From Scatomorpha sp036653715 (lineage in GTDB: Bacteria > Bacillota > Clostridia > Oscillospirales > Oscillospiraceae): DNA of 64,000 nucleotides. Positions 8,057 to 16,042 of this stretch are shown here, in pieces; positions within the stretch are counted from its first letter, which is position 1; each line of letters begins with the position of its first letter. The position numbers were made by a program, and so were the translations under genes. The stretch covers positions 1 to 64,000 of the forward strand of contig JAVVTL010000002.1 in the NCBI GenBank assembly GCA_036653715.1, given 5' to 3'. Under the pieces are notes generated by a model. The model made no database searches. It saw nothing but the letters and a program-made list of their open reading frames with translations, and was not told where the DNA came from.

Positions 8057-8841
8057 TGCGTATAACAACCCTCGCCAGCGGCTCGAGCGGCAATTGCGCC
8101 CTGATTTCCTCCGGGGATACCCACATCCTTGTCGACGCCGGAATATCCATGAGAAGAATCAAAACCGGGCTTGCCGCCATGGGGCTTCAGCCTGAGCATC
8201 TTAGCGGAGTGTTCATAACCCACGAGCACTCCGACCATGTTTCGGGCCTTCCAATGCTCATAAAACACCACGGCATCAAAATTTTCTCACCTCATACCGT
8301 CGCCTCCCGCCTGCGCGGGATGCTGCCGGACATCGACCCTTTTTTGGAGATAATACATATCGGAGAGCCTGTCTGCCTTGGCGATATGCGCGTGACGGCA
8401 TTCCACACCCTGCACGATACGGACGAAAGCGTCGGCTACCGCATCGACGGCGAGGTATCGCTCGGCTTCTGCACCGACCTCGGTCGCGTGACGGACGAGG
8501 TTCGGGAGGCACTGCGGGGCGTCTGCGCGGCGGTTATCGAGTCAAACCACGACGAGAATATGCTGCGCGACGGGGGATATCCGATATACCTCAAGCGGCG
8601 CATACTCTCCGAGCGCGGCCATCTCTCCAACGAAAGCTGCGGTGAGCTGGCGGCGTTTTTGGCGGAAAACGGCGCGGAAACGCTGGTGCTGAGCCATCTG
8701 AGCCGCGAGAACAACACCCCTGCGCGCGCACTTGCGGGCGTCGGCTCGGCTCTGCTTCGCGCGGGACAGTCGGCGGAGCTGCTCATTGCGCCGCCGCTCG
8801 GCAACCTCACAGTGGAGGCGTGTGCGCCATGCTTGCTGTAA
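8053..8841 (+). CDS. Metallo-beta-lactamase-fold protein, YycJ/WalJ type
   Basis: Predicted metal-dependent hydrolase or exonuclease of the YycJ family found with WalRK. The 262 residues contain the metal motif THEHSDHVSG (HxHxDH), a later HTLHDT-type segment, and ESNHDENML, which is typical of YycJ rather than RNase Z or ribonuclease J. ATG at 8053 overlaps the murA stop by four bases (ATGA); an adjacent ATG at 8056 is also possible. It is followed directly by rlmH, as in many Firmicutes. Confidence 0.88.
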   Translation: MMRITTLASGSSGNCALISSGDTHILVDAGISMRRIKTGLAAMGLQPEHLSGVFITHEHSDHVSGLPMLIKHHGIKIFSPHTVASRLRGMLPDIDPFLEIIHIGEPVCLGDMRVTAFHTLHDTDESVGYRIDGEVSLGFCTDLGRVTDEVREALRGVCAAVIESNHDENMLRDGGYPIYLKRRILSERGHLSNESCGELAAFLAENGAETLVLSHLSRENNTPARALAGVGSALLRAGQSAELLIAPPLGNLTVEACAPCLL

Positions 8842-9311
8842 AGCTCATATTCGTCGGCAAAATGCGCGAGAAATATTTTTCCGACGCCTTTGCCGAGTAT
8901 GAAAAGCGCCTCGGCGCATACTGCAAGCTTGAGATCTCGGAGATAGCCGAGATAAGACTTGCGGAGACGCCCTCGGAAAAAGAAATCAATTCCGCTCTCG
9001 CAAGGGAAGCGGCAGAGATAGAAAAACAGACGCCCAAGGGCGCCTACGTCGTCGCCATGTGCGTCGAGGGGAAAAAGCTCGGCAGCACGGAGCTTGCGGA
9101 GCTGATAGCCGCGAGAGCGGGGGCGGGGGTTTCAAAGCTCTGCTTCATCGTCGGCGGCTCCTTCGGCCTGCACGACAGCCTCAAAGGCATTGCCGATTTG
9201 CGGCTCTCCATGTCAGACATGACCTTTCCGCACCATTTGGCGCGCGTCATGCTCGCGGAGCAGCTCTACAGGGCGTTCTCGATAAACGAGGGCGCAAGAT
9301 ATCACAAATAA
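8829..9311 (+). CDS. rlmH: 23S rRNA pseudouridine-1915 N3-methyltransferase
   Basis: Methylates pseudouridine 1915 in helix 69 of 23S rRNA using SAM. 160 residues, the usual length. The knotted SPOUT C-terminus shows CFIVGGSFGLHDS and MTFPHHLARVMLAEQLYRAF, the SAM-binding knot and conserved tail ending near YHK. ATG 8829 lies ten bases after GGAGG and overlaps the previous gene by 13 bases; a GTG at 8820 is too close to the SD. Confidence 0.95.
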   Translation: MLAVKLIFVGKMREKYFSDAFAEYEKRLGAYCKLEISEIAEIRLAETPSEKEINSALAREAAEIEKQTPKGAYVVAMCVEGKKLGSTELAELIAARAGAGVSKLCFIVGGSFGLHDSLKGIADLRLSMSDMTFPHHLARVMLAEQLYRAFSINEGARYHK

Positions 9312-9325
9312 GGATGGTTACAATT

Positions 9326-9649
9326 ATGGACGAAGAAGCCAAGCTTTCATGGGGGAGGGACCTCCCGGGCGACCTCTCGCAGAAATGGCCGAGGGACGCC
9401 TCGGGTGAATTTATTCCCGCCGCGCTGCTCGCCACCAGCAGCCAAATCGACATGGGCGACGCCGTTCTCATAAGCATGCTCGAGTCCTTCGGTATCCCGT
9501 CCTTTCGCAAATTCCCGCATTGCGGCGGGTTTGGCAATCTCATGCTGGGCATGAGCGCGGAGGGCGTAGATGTCTTTGTGCCGGAGACATTGCTTGAGGA
9601 CGCCAAGGCTCTTATGGAAGGAGTTCACGGGGAAGATGAAGACCTATAA
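9326..9649 (+). CDS. DUF2007-like small protein
   Basis: About 107 residues of unknown function. The central segment (GDAVLISMLESFGIPSFRKF, then VDVFVPETLLEDAKALME) resembles DUF2007, a small ferredoxin-like fold of putative signal-transducing proteins. No membrane segment is seen. ATG 9326 is preferred, with a weak AGGATGG eight bases upstream; ATG 9314 lies within that motif. It overlaps the following phosphoglucomutase gene by 14 bases, suggesting coupling. Confidence 0.65.
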   Translation: MDEEAKLSWGRDLPGDLSQKWPRDASGEFIPAALLATSSQIDMGDAVLISMLESFGIPSFRKFPHCGGFGNLMLGMSAEGVDVFVPETLLEDAKALMEGVHGEDEDL

Positions 9650-11366
9650 GCAGGAATACCAGCGCTGGCTGGACAGTCCCGCTCTCAGCGAGGAGGAATG
9701 GAAGGAGCTTTCCGCCATCTCGGAGGACGAGAATGAGAAGGAAAGCCGTTTCTATGCGCCGCTTGAGTTCGGCACGGCGGGTTTGCGCGGAGTAATGGCG
9801 GTCGGCCTGCACCGCATGAACGTGCATGTTGTCCGCTGGGCGACGCAGGCCTTTGCCGACGTCATAAAGGCGGAGGGCGAGGCCGCCTCAAAAAAAGGCA
9901 TAATCATATGCTTCGACTGCCGCATGGGCAGCGAGCTTTTTGCGCGCGAGGCCGCCTGTGTCATGGCGGCAAACGGCGTCCGCGTCCGCATCTTCGACGG
10001 GCTTCGCCCCACGCCGGAGCTTAGCTTCGCCATCCTCCGCTACGGCGCGACGGCGGGCATCAACATCACCGCCAGCCACAACCCGAGCGAGTATAACGGC
10101 TATAAGGTCTATTGGTCGGACGGCGCCCAGCTTCCCCCCAAGCATGCGGAGGCAGTCGCCGCCAAGATGGACCGCACAGACCTATTCCGCGACGTGCTCT
10201 CCATGCCCTTTGACGAGGCGGTTTCCGCGGGCCTCATCGAGACGCTCGGAGCCGAGACGGACGAGGCCTTCCTCGAAAAGGTCATGTCCATGTCCATCGA
10301 CGGCGATATAGTCACGAAGGTCGCGGACGATTTCAAAATCGTCTATACCCCCTTCCACGGCGCGGGCTACAGGCTTGTGCCGGAGGCTCTGCGCAGATTG
10401 GGCGTTAAGCACCTCTACCCCGAACCGAGGCAGATGGTGCCGGACGGCGCTTTCCCCACCGTGGAAAGTCCGAACCCCGAGAATCCCGAGGGCTTTTATC
10501 TCGCCGTGGAGCTTGCAAAGCAGGTCGGCTCCGACCTCATCATCGGCACAGACCCGGATTCCGACCGCGTGGGCGTCATGGCTCGCGGGGCGGATGGAGA
10601 ATATCACCCGATAACAGGCAACCAAATGGGTGTCCTGCTCCTTGACTACATCATCTCCGCAAAGCGCGAGCGCGGCACACTGCCCGCGAAGGCGGCCTTC
10701 ATAAAGACCATTGTCACCTCAAACATGGGCCGCGAGGTCGCGCAGAGAAACGGCATCCGCGTGGACGAAACCTTCACGGGCTTCAAGTTCATGGCGGAGA
10801 AGCTTGCGGAATACGAGCGCGGCGGGGAGTACCAATATCTCCTTGCCTATGAAGAAAGCTACGGCTACATGGTCGGCGATTACGTCCGCGACAAGGACGC
10901 CGTCACGGCCTCCGTCCTCATAGCCGAGATGGCGGCGCACTATTTCTCCATGGGCATGACCCTCTTGGACGCCATGGAGAGCCTCTACAAAAAATACGGC
11001 TATTTCGGCGAGCAGACGCTCAATCTCGTCATGCCCGGCCTTGACGGACTGGACAAGATGAAAAAGCTCATGGCGGATTTGCGCTCAAAGCCGCCGAGAG
11101 AGATTGGCGGAGCGGCGGTGCTCGGTATGCGCGATTACGAGAGCGGCAAAATCTCGGTCGCGGACCTCGGAATCGTCGGCAAAACCGAAATTGTCGGCTC
11201 GAACGTCCTCTATTTTGAGCTTGAGGACGGGACGGCGTTCATTGTCCGCCCCTCCGGCACGGAACCTAAAATCAAAATTTACATCCTCGCCCAAGGCAAG
11301 AGCAGGGCGGAGTGCGACGAGAAACTCGCGCGCTTTACGGAATATTCGGAGACACTTAAAAAATGA
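9636..11366 (+). CDS. pgcA: Phosphoglucomutase / phosphomannomutase (alpha-D-phosphohexomutase)
   Basis: Interconverts hexose 1- and 6-phosphates, supplying glucose 1-phosphate for UDP-glucose and wall polymers. 576 residues, like Bacillus PgcA. It has the phosphoserine loop TASHNPSEYNGYK with catalytic Ser147, the metal loop GTDPDSDRVGV, the sugar-binding EESYGYMVGDYVRDKDAV, and the phosphate-binding RPSGTEPKIKIY. ATG 9636 is inside the end of the upstream gene; GGAAGGAG lies 15-20 bases before it. Confidence 0.93.
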   Translation: MKTYKQEYQRWLDSPALSEEEWKELSAISEDENEKESRFYAPLEFGTAGLRGVMAVGLHRMNVHVVRWATQAFADVIKAEGEAASKKGIIICFDCRMGSELFAREAACVMAANGVRVRIFDGLRPTPELSFAILRYGATAGINITASHNPSEYNGYKVYWSDGAQLPPKHAEAVAAKMDRTDLFRDVLSMPFDEAVSAGLIETLGAETDEAFLEKVMSMSIDGDIVTKVADDFKIVYTPFHGAGYRLVPEALRRLGVKHLYPEPRQMVPDGAFPTVESPNPENPEGFYLAVELAKQVGSDLIIGTDPDSDRVGVMARGADGEYHPITGNQMGVLLLDYIISAKRERGTLPAKAAFIKTIVTSNMGREVAQRNGIRVDETFTGFKFMAEKLAEYERGGEYQYLLAYEESYGYMVGDYVRDKDAVTASVLIAEMAAHYFSMGMTLLDAMESLYKKYGYFGEQTLNLVMPGLDGLDKMKKLMADLRSKPPREIGGAAVLGMRDYESGKISVADLGIVGKTEIVGSNVLYFELEDGTAFIVRPSGTEPKIKIYILAQGKSRAECDEKLARFTEYSETLKK

Positions 11367-11917
11367 TGGAATATCTACAGCTTTTCTGGGCGTTCATCAA
11401 GGTCGGCGCCTTCACCTTCGGCGGCGGCTACGCAATGCTCCCCATCCTTCAAAAGGAAATCGTTGAGAAATACGGCTGGGTGACGGACGCCGAGGTCATG
11501 GACTACTACGCCATGGGCCAGTGCCTGCCGGGCATCATAATGGTCAATACCTCCGCCTTCATAGGCCGCAGGAAAAAGGGCGTCGCGGGCGGAATCATTG
11601 CCGCAGTCGCCGCCGTTTTGCCCTCGCTTGTCATCATCACCGTCATCGCCGCCTGCCTCACCGCCTTTGCGGATGTCCCCATGGTCAAAAACGCCTTTGC
11701 CGGCATACGCGTCTGCGTTGTCGTGCTCATCATTAACGCCGTTGCAAAGCTCTGGAAGACCGCAATCATCGACTGGAAATGCCTCGGCATCTTCCTCGCC
11801 GTGTGCCTGCTCTCGGTATTCACGAATGTCTCACCCGTGGTGTTCGTCCTTGCCGCCGCGGCGGCGGGAATTGCCGTCTCCTGCCTCGGCACCCCTAAGG
11901 AGGCGAAAGGGAAATGA
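11363..11917 (+). CDS. chrA: Chromate transporter family protein, first half
   Basis: Membrane protein of the CHR family, associated with chromate efflux; physiological substrate here is unproven. 184 residues with about five hydrophobic helices and the FGGGYAMLPILQKEIVEKYGW and GQCLPGIIMVNTSAFIG motifs of one CHR domain. Its ATG overlaps the pgcA stop by four bases. With the next gene it forms a short-chain CHR pair, in which two single-domain proteins work together rather than one protein of about 400 residues. Confidence 0.88.
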   Translation: MMEYLQLFWAFIKVGAFTFGGGYAMLPILQKEIVEKYGWVTDAEVMDYYAMGQCLPGIIMVNTSAFIGRRKKGVAGGIIAAVAAVLPSLVIITVIAACLTAFADVPMVKNAFAGIRVCVVVLIINAVAKLWKTAIIDWKCLGIFLAVCLLSVFTNVSPVVFVLAAAAAGIAVSCLGTPKEAKGK

Positions 11918-12498
11918 CCTTATTTCGTCTGTTTTGGGAGTTCTTAAAAATCGGCATGTTCTCCGTCGGCGGAGGCATGGCGACCCTGCCGTTTCTCTAC
12001 GACATGGCGGACAAGACCGGCTGGTTCACCTACGCGCAGATAGCCGACATGCTCGCCGTCAGCGAGTCCACACCCGGCCCCATCGGCGTCAATATGGCGA
12101 CCTATGTCGGCTATACCGTCTCCGGCGTATTGGGCTCCTTGATTGCCACGCTCGGCATCATCATCCCCGGCATAATTCTCGTCCTCATAATCTCCAAGAT
12201 GCTCGAGAAATTCCGCGAAAACAGGTTTGTTAACGCCGCGTTCTACGGCCTGCGTCCCGCCTCCACGGGGCTTATAGCCGCCGCCGGCATTACCGTCGTT
12301 CAGATAGCCCTCCTCAACACGGGACTCTATGAGGCGACGGGCAGACTGCTCGACATCTTCTCGTGGAAGGCGATAGCCTTTGCCGTCATAATTTGGGTCA
12401 TGACGAACCTCATAAAGCCCACAAAAAAGCTGCACCCTATACTCTATATCGCCGCGAGCGCCGTCGTCGGCATTGCGTTCTCCTTTGCCGGAGTTTAA
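11914..12498 (+). CDS. chrA: Chromate transporter family protein, second half
   Basis: Second short-chain CHR protein, 194 residues, with FSVGGGMATLPFLYDMADKTGW and ESTPGPIGVNMATYVGY motifs and about five membrane helices. The start overlaps the partner's stop by four bases (ATGA). The pair most likely assembles as a heterodimer. The stop TAA lies within TTTAAA, which also supplies the stop of the convergent ylbJ-like gene, and the operon's terminator lies inside that gene. Confidence 0.88.
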   Translation: MTLFRLFWEFLKIGMFSVGGGMATLPFLYDMADKTGWFTYAQIADMLAVSESTPGPIGVNMATYVGYTVSGVLGSLIATLGIIIPGIILVLIISKMLEKFRENRFVNAAFYGLRPASTGLIAAAGITVVQIALLNTGLYEATGRLLDIFSWKAIAFAVIIWVMTNLIKPTKKLHPILYIAASAVVGIAFSFAGV

Positions 12499-13463
12499 AG
12501 CAACGTCACAAGCGCCAAGGTATATATTGCGGAAATAAGCCCGCAAAGCAGCCGCCCGACAGTGTGTCGGGCGGTTTTTATGCCCGTACCCGCCACGACG
12601 GCGGCGGTTTGCAGGTGCACGGACACGCCGCCCCAGCCGATGATAAAGGAGCAGAGCGCAAGGTTAAGCGGCGCGGCGCCGAGGCCCTCAAGTGCGCCGA
12701 GGCCGCTGCCCAGCTCCAAAAGCCCCGTCAGCAGCGCGCGGGTGAAATGCAGGCTCTGCCCCAAGAAAACCGCAAGCTCGCCGGCGGCGCGGGGAAAGAC
12801 GCCCGAGGCATCCAAAACGCCGACGCAGACGGTAAAGAAGACCACAAAGCCGCAGATGCCAAGAACTCCCGTGACGCTGTCCCTGACCGCCTTTGGCAGC
12901 GCCTCGGAGAAGCTGAGCACCTCAATGTGCGCAGAATTGGAGGGAGGGGCATATGCCCGCCGCTCGCCTGCCATGAGCAGTCCCACGGTAATGGCCGCAA
13001 GCACATGCGAGAGATAGAGCAAAAGCCCCGTTCCCGCGCTGCCGAATACGCCTATGCCGGCTGCGCCGACAATAAACGCGGGGCCGGAGTTGTTGCAAAA
13101 GCAGAGCAGGCGCGAGCCGTCCTCCTTTGTCGTCCGCCCGGAGCGCACGAGGTCGGCGACGACGGAGGCACCGAGCGGGTAGCCCCCCGTGACGCCGAGT
13201 ACAAATGCCGCCGCGCCCTCGCCCGAGACGCCGAAAAGCCGCATCATTGCGGGTGCCGCCGCCCGACCGAGGTAGGAGGGCAGCCCAAGCCCGCCTATGA
13301 GCGAGGAGACGACAAAAAACGGAAACAGAGACGGAATTATAACCCTCGCGCAGAGCGAAAGGCCGTATTTAGCGCTCTCAAGCGCCTCCGCCGAACAGAG
13401 CAAAAGGGCGATAAGCCCCGATAGCGCGGCGAGTGCAGATATTGCGCCTTTGAGTTTTTTCAA
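12495..13463 (-). CDS. ylbJ: YlbJ-like sporulation membrane protein (nucleoside-recognition Gate domain)
   Basis: Polytopic membrane protein of the YlbJ/SpoVV type, linked in Bacillus to dipicolinate movement in the mother cell. 322 residues from TTG 13463, shorter than the roughly 400 of Bacillus YlbJ. About eight membrane helices; FVLGVTGGYPLGASVVADL and LLCFCNNSGPAFIVGA are characteristic of the Gate family. TTG is chosen for GTAGGTGA just upstream. It is divergent from yqfC, another sporulation gene, and convergent with chrA. Confidence 0.8.
   Translation of the reverse strand: MKKLKGAISALAALSGLIALLLCSAEALESAKYGLSLCARVIIPSLFPFFVVSSLIGGLGLPSYLGRAAAPAMMRLFGVSGEGAAAFVLGVTGGYPLGASVVADLVRSGRTTKEDGSRLLCFCNNSGPAFIVGAAGIGVFGSAGTGLLLYLSHVLAAITVGLLMAGERRAYAPPSNSAHIEVLSFSEALPKAVRDSVTGVLGICGFVVFFTVCVGVLDASGVFPRAAGELAVFLGQSLHFTRALLTGLLELGSGLGALEGLGAAPLNLALCSFIIGWGGVSVHLQTAAVVAGTGIKTARHTVGRLLCGLISAIYTLALVTLL
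12552..12579 (+). terminator. Terminator of the chrA operon, inside ylbJ
   Basis: A perfect 10-bp stem (12552-12561 with 12565-12574, loop GTG) is followed by TTTTT. It lies 53 bases after the chrA stop, within the end of the opposing ylbJ-like coding region. Confidence 0.85.
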
Positions 13464-13555
13464 AAAATCACCTACTTGTCCGTGCTTAATCCTATGCGTC
13501 GGGTGGCGTAATTTTGCCGACGGCGGCATAAAATCATCTGACAGGGGGTGGCGGC

Positions 13556-13816
13556 GTGAGAGAATGGCGCGAGGATATAGCGGAGCGCCTTGAGCTTCCG
13601 GCGGAGGCGGCGGGGGTGCTGAAGGTCTCGCTTTCGGGCAAGCGGCGCGTGCTTGTGGAAAATCACAGGGGCATATTGGAGTACGCCGACGACTGCATTG
13701 AGGTGGCGGGCGGCGCACTGCGTCTGCGCATAAGGGGCGACGGGCTTGAAATAAAAGCCATGGACAGGGCGGACCTGCTGGTCACGGGGACGATATTTTC
13801 AGTGGAGCTTGAGTGA
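13556..13816 (+). CDS. yqfC: Sporulation protein YqfC
   Basis: Small sporulation protein that accompanies YqfD in spore-formers; biochemical role unknown. 86 residues, beta-rich, with LELPAEAAG and GILEYADDCIEV segments typical of the family. Start is GTG 13556, with AGGGGGTGG ending six bases upstream. CATAAAAT at 13527-13534 upstream resembles a sigma-E -10 (consensus CATACAAT), but the -35 match is weak, so mother-cell control is only a suggestion. Confidence 0.88.
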   Translation: MREWREDIAERLELPAEAAGVLKVSLSGKRRVLVENHRGILEYADDCIEVAGGALRLRIRGDGLEIKAMDRADLLVTGTIFSVELE

Positions 13817-14997
13817 TGGAGAGAGCGACAAATCTTATTCGCGGCTGTGTCCGCGCGGAGATATCGGGTGCGTTCCCGGGAAATTTCCTCAATATCCTCG
13901 CTAAAAACGGCGTGGCTTTTTGGGACGCGCAGCCGATGGACGCCTTTACCCTGCGCGTAAGCCTGCGTCTCGGCGACTGGGAGCGGGCCAAAAAGCTCGC
14001 CGCCCGCGTTCAGTGCGCGGCGGAGCTGCTTGGAAAAAAGGGCGCGCCCGTGGTGAAACGCCGCCTGCGCCGCCGAATTGCACTGCTGCTCTGTGCCGTT
14101 TTGTGCGTTTCGGCGCTCGGCGTCTCGTCGCTTTTCGTCTGGGATATTGAGATTGGCGGGAATGAGCAGCTCACAAAGGGCGAGATACTCCGCGCCCTCG
14201 AGGACTGCGGCGTCACCGTGGGCGCGTTCTGGCCGAACTTCAGCAGCGAGCTTATAAGAAACGAGATGACGATAAGGCTGCCGGAGCTGAGCTGGCTTGC
14301 GGTAAACGTCAAGGGCAGCCGCGCCGAGGTGATAATCCGCGAGCGCAGGCCGAAGCCCGTCATAATCGACAACGACACTCCCGTGAGCGTCACTGCGCGA
14401 AAGACGGGCATAATAACAAAAATGAACGTGCTTCAGGGCGCGCCGACCGTAAAGCCCGGTCAGGTTGTGCTCGAGGGGGAGACACTGATATCGGGGTCTG
14501 TGGACAATCTTGTCGGCGCGACGCGCACGGTTCACGCGATGGCGGAGGTCATGGCGCATACCTATTATGAAATGAGCGCCACGGCGGAGCTTTCGGAGTA
14601 CAAAAAGACCTATACGGGGGCAAAGCACAGCCGTTATGCACTCATACTGGGCGGGACTCGAATAAATTTTTACGCAGACAGTGGAAATTGCGGTGTGTAT
14701 TGTGATAAAATCATTACCGAGCGTTCTTTCGCGGTCAGGGACATATTTACCCTGCCCGTGACACTCGTGCGCGAGCGCTTCGCCGAATACACTCTGACGG
14801 AGACACAGCGCGACAGGGCGGCTCTCCGCCAAGACCTTGAGGCGACACTGAAAAAAACGCTCCTGCTTGAACTCGGGAAGAACGGCAAGCCCATCTCCTC
14901 CACCTTCGTCAGCGAGGAGCGCGGCGGCGTGATGACAGTCACGCTCCGCGTCGAGTGCCTTGAGAATATCGCAGTCGAGACGCCGCTCGTCCCATAA
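13816..14997 (+). CDS. yqfD: Sporulation protein YqfD
   Basis: Membrane-anchored sporulation protein of 393 residues, usually following yqfC. An N-terminal soluble domain of about 80 residues precedes a basic stretch and one membrane helix (about 89-108). The extracytoplasmic part contains VWDIEIGGNEQLTKGEI, similar to a POTRA-like fold, and a VKPGQVVLEGETLISG segment. ATG 13816 overlaps the yqfC stop by one base; a GTG one codon earlier is possible. Its exact function is unknown. Confidence 0.9.
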   Translation: MERATNLIRGCVRAEISGAFPGNFLNILAKNGVAFWDAQPMDAFTLRVSLRLGDWERAKKLAARVQCAAELLGKKGAPVVKRRLRRRIALLLCAVLCVSALGVSSLFVWDIEIGGNEQLTKGEILRALEDCGVTVGAFWPNFSSELIRNEMTIRLPELSWLAVNVKGSRAEVIIRERRPKPVIIDNDTPVSVTARKTGIITKMNVLQGAPTVKPGQVVLEGETLISGSVDNLVGATRTVHAMAEVMAHTYYEMSATAELSEYKKTYTGAKHSRYALILGGTRINFYADSGNCGVYCDKIITERSFAVRDIFTLPVTLVRERFAEYTLTETQRDRAALRQDLEATLKKTLLLELGKNGKPISSTFVSEERGGVMTVTLRVECLENIAVETPLVP

Positions 14998-15031
14998 ATT
15001 CACCCACACAAAAGAGAGGAAGCCTGCATAG

Positions 15032-16042
15032 ATGACAGAAATAACCCTGCCCATGGACCGGTTGGAGAACGTGATAAGCGTGTTCGGCTCCTTCGACCAG
15101 AACCTTCGAATAATCGAAGCCGAGCTTGGCGTCCGCGTCTCCGACAGGGACGACCAGATACACATCGCCGGCGAGGCGGAGGACGTGATGATTGCCGAGA
15201 AGGCAATATCGGGTCTGCTCCTGCTCGCCTCGCGCGGGGAGAACATTGACGCGCAGAACGTGCGCTATATCCTCAAGCTGGTCGCCGAGGGGCGGGAGGC
15301 AAAAATATCCGAGCTTGGGAGCGACGTTGTCTGCATCACCGCCAAGGGCAAGCCCATAAAGGCAAAGACCCTCGGTCAGAAGGCATATGTAGACGCCATC
15401 GCAAAAAATACCGTTACTTTAGGCATAGGCCCCGCAGGAACGGGCAAGACCTATCTCGCGGTTGCAAGGGCGGTTTCCGCCTTCCGCGCGGAGCAGGTAA
15501 ACCGAATCATCCTCACCCGCCCCGCTGTAGAGGCGGGCGAGCGGCTCGGCTTTCTGCCGGGGGATTTGCAGAGCAAGGTTGACCCGTATCTCCGTCCGCT
15601 CTACGACGCGCTCTTTGAGATGCTCGGCACAGACACCTACAACAAATACCTTGAGCGCGGCAACATCGAGGTCGCGCCGCTCGCCTATATGCGCGGGCGC
15701 ACGCTGGACGACAGCTTCATCATCCTTGACGAGGCGCAGAACACGAGCAGGGAACAGATGAAGATGTTCCTGACCCGCATAGGCTTCGGCTCCAAGGTCG
15801 TCATCACCGGCGACGTGACGCAGGTCGATTTGCCCTCCGATAAAATCTCCGGGCTTCGTGAGGCCGTGAGAGTCCTGAAGGGCATTGACGATATTGAAAT
15901 ATGCACCCTCACCGGTGCGGACGTCGTGCGCCACCCGCTCATACAAAAAATAGTCGAGGCATACGAGAAATACGAGACGCCGCCCAGACCCCCGCGCCCC
16001 GCGGCACCGAGAAACAAAACGAATGAGAGGTACTCCAAATGA
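15032..16042 (+). CDS. phoH: PhoH-family ATPase
   Basis: Cytoplasmic P-loop ATPase of the PhoH/PhoL (YbeZ) type, linked with YbeY in RNA metabolism. The 336 residues include an N-terminal region resembling a nucleic-acid-binding fold (about 1-100), Walker A GPAGTGKT near residue 133, Walker B FIILDEAQN, and the sensor VVITGDVTQVDLP. It starts 34 bases after yqfD, and ybeY follows one gene later, keeping the conserved yqfD-phoH-ybeY order despite an inserted peptidase. Confidence 0.92.
   Translation: MTEITLPMDRLENVISVFGSFDQNLRIIEAELGVRVSDRDDQIHIAGEAEDVMIAEKAISGLLLLASRGENIDAQNVRYILKLVAEGREAKISELGSDVVCITAKGKPIKAKTLGQKAYVDAIAKNTVTLGIGPAGTGKTYLAVARAVSAFRAEQVNRIILTRPAVEAGERLGFLPGDLQSKVDPYLRPLYDALFEMLGTDTYNKYLERGNIEVAPLAYMRGRTLDDSFIILDEAQNTSREQMKMFLTRIGFGSKVVITGDVTQVDLPSDKISGLREAVRVLKGIDDIEICTLTGADVVRHPLIQKIVEAYEKYETPPRPPRPAAPRNKTNERYSK

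Noticed and set aside
11363..12498. A full-length ChrA broken by a frameshift
   Set aside because: Each half has its own start motif and CHR signature, and they overlap by ATGA. Paired short-chain CHR proteins are a known arrangement.
12363..13424. Open frame of 353 codons on the plus strand opposite ylbJ
   Set aside because: It lies antisense to a clear membrane protein, has no SD, crosses the chrA end, and its composition (Arg, Ala, Gly, Lys rich) is typical of a shadow frame in GC-rich DNA.
13508..13534. Sigma-E promoter upstream of yqfC
   Set aside because: The CATAAAAT -10-like match is suggestive, but the -35 and spacing are weak, so it is mentioned with yqfC and not listed as a feature.
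13663..15246. Open frame of 527 codons on the minus strand opposite yqfC-yqfD-phoH
   Set aside because: Shadow frame; it spans three real genes and has no domain or SD support.
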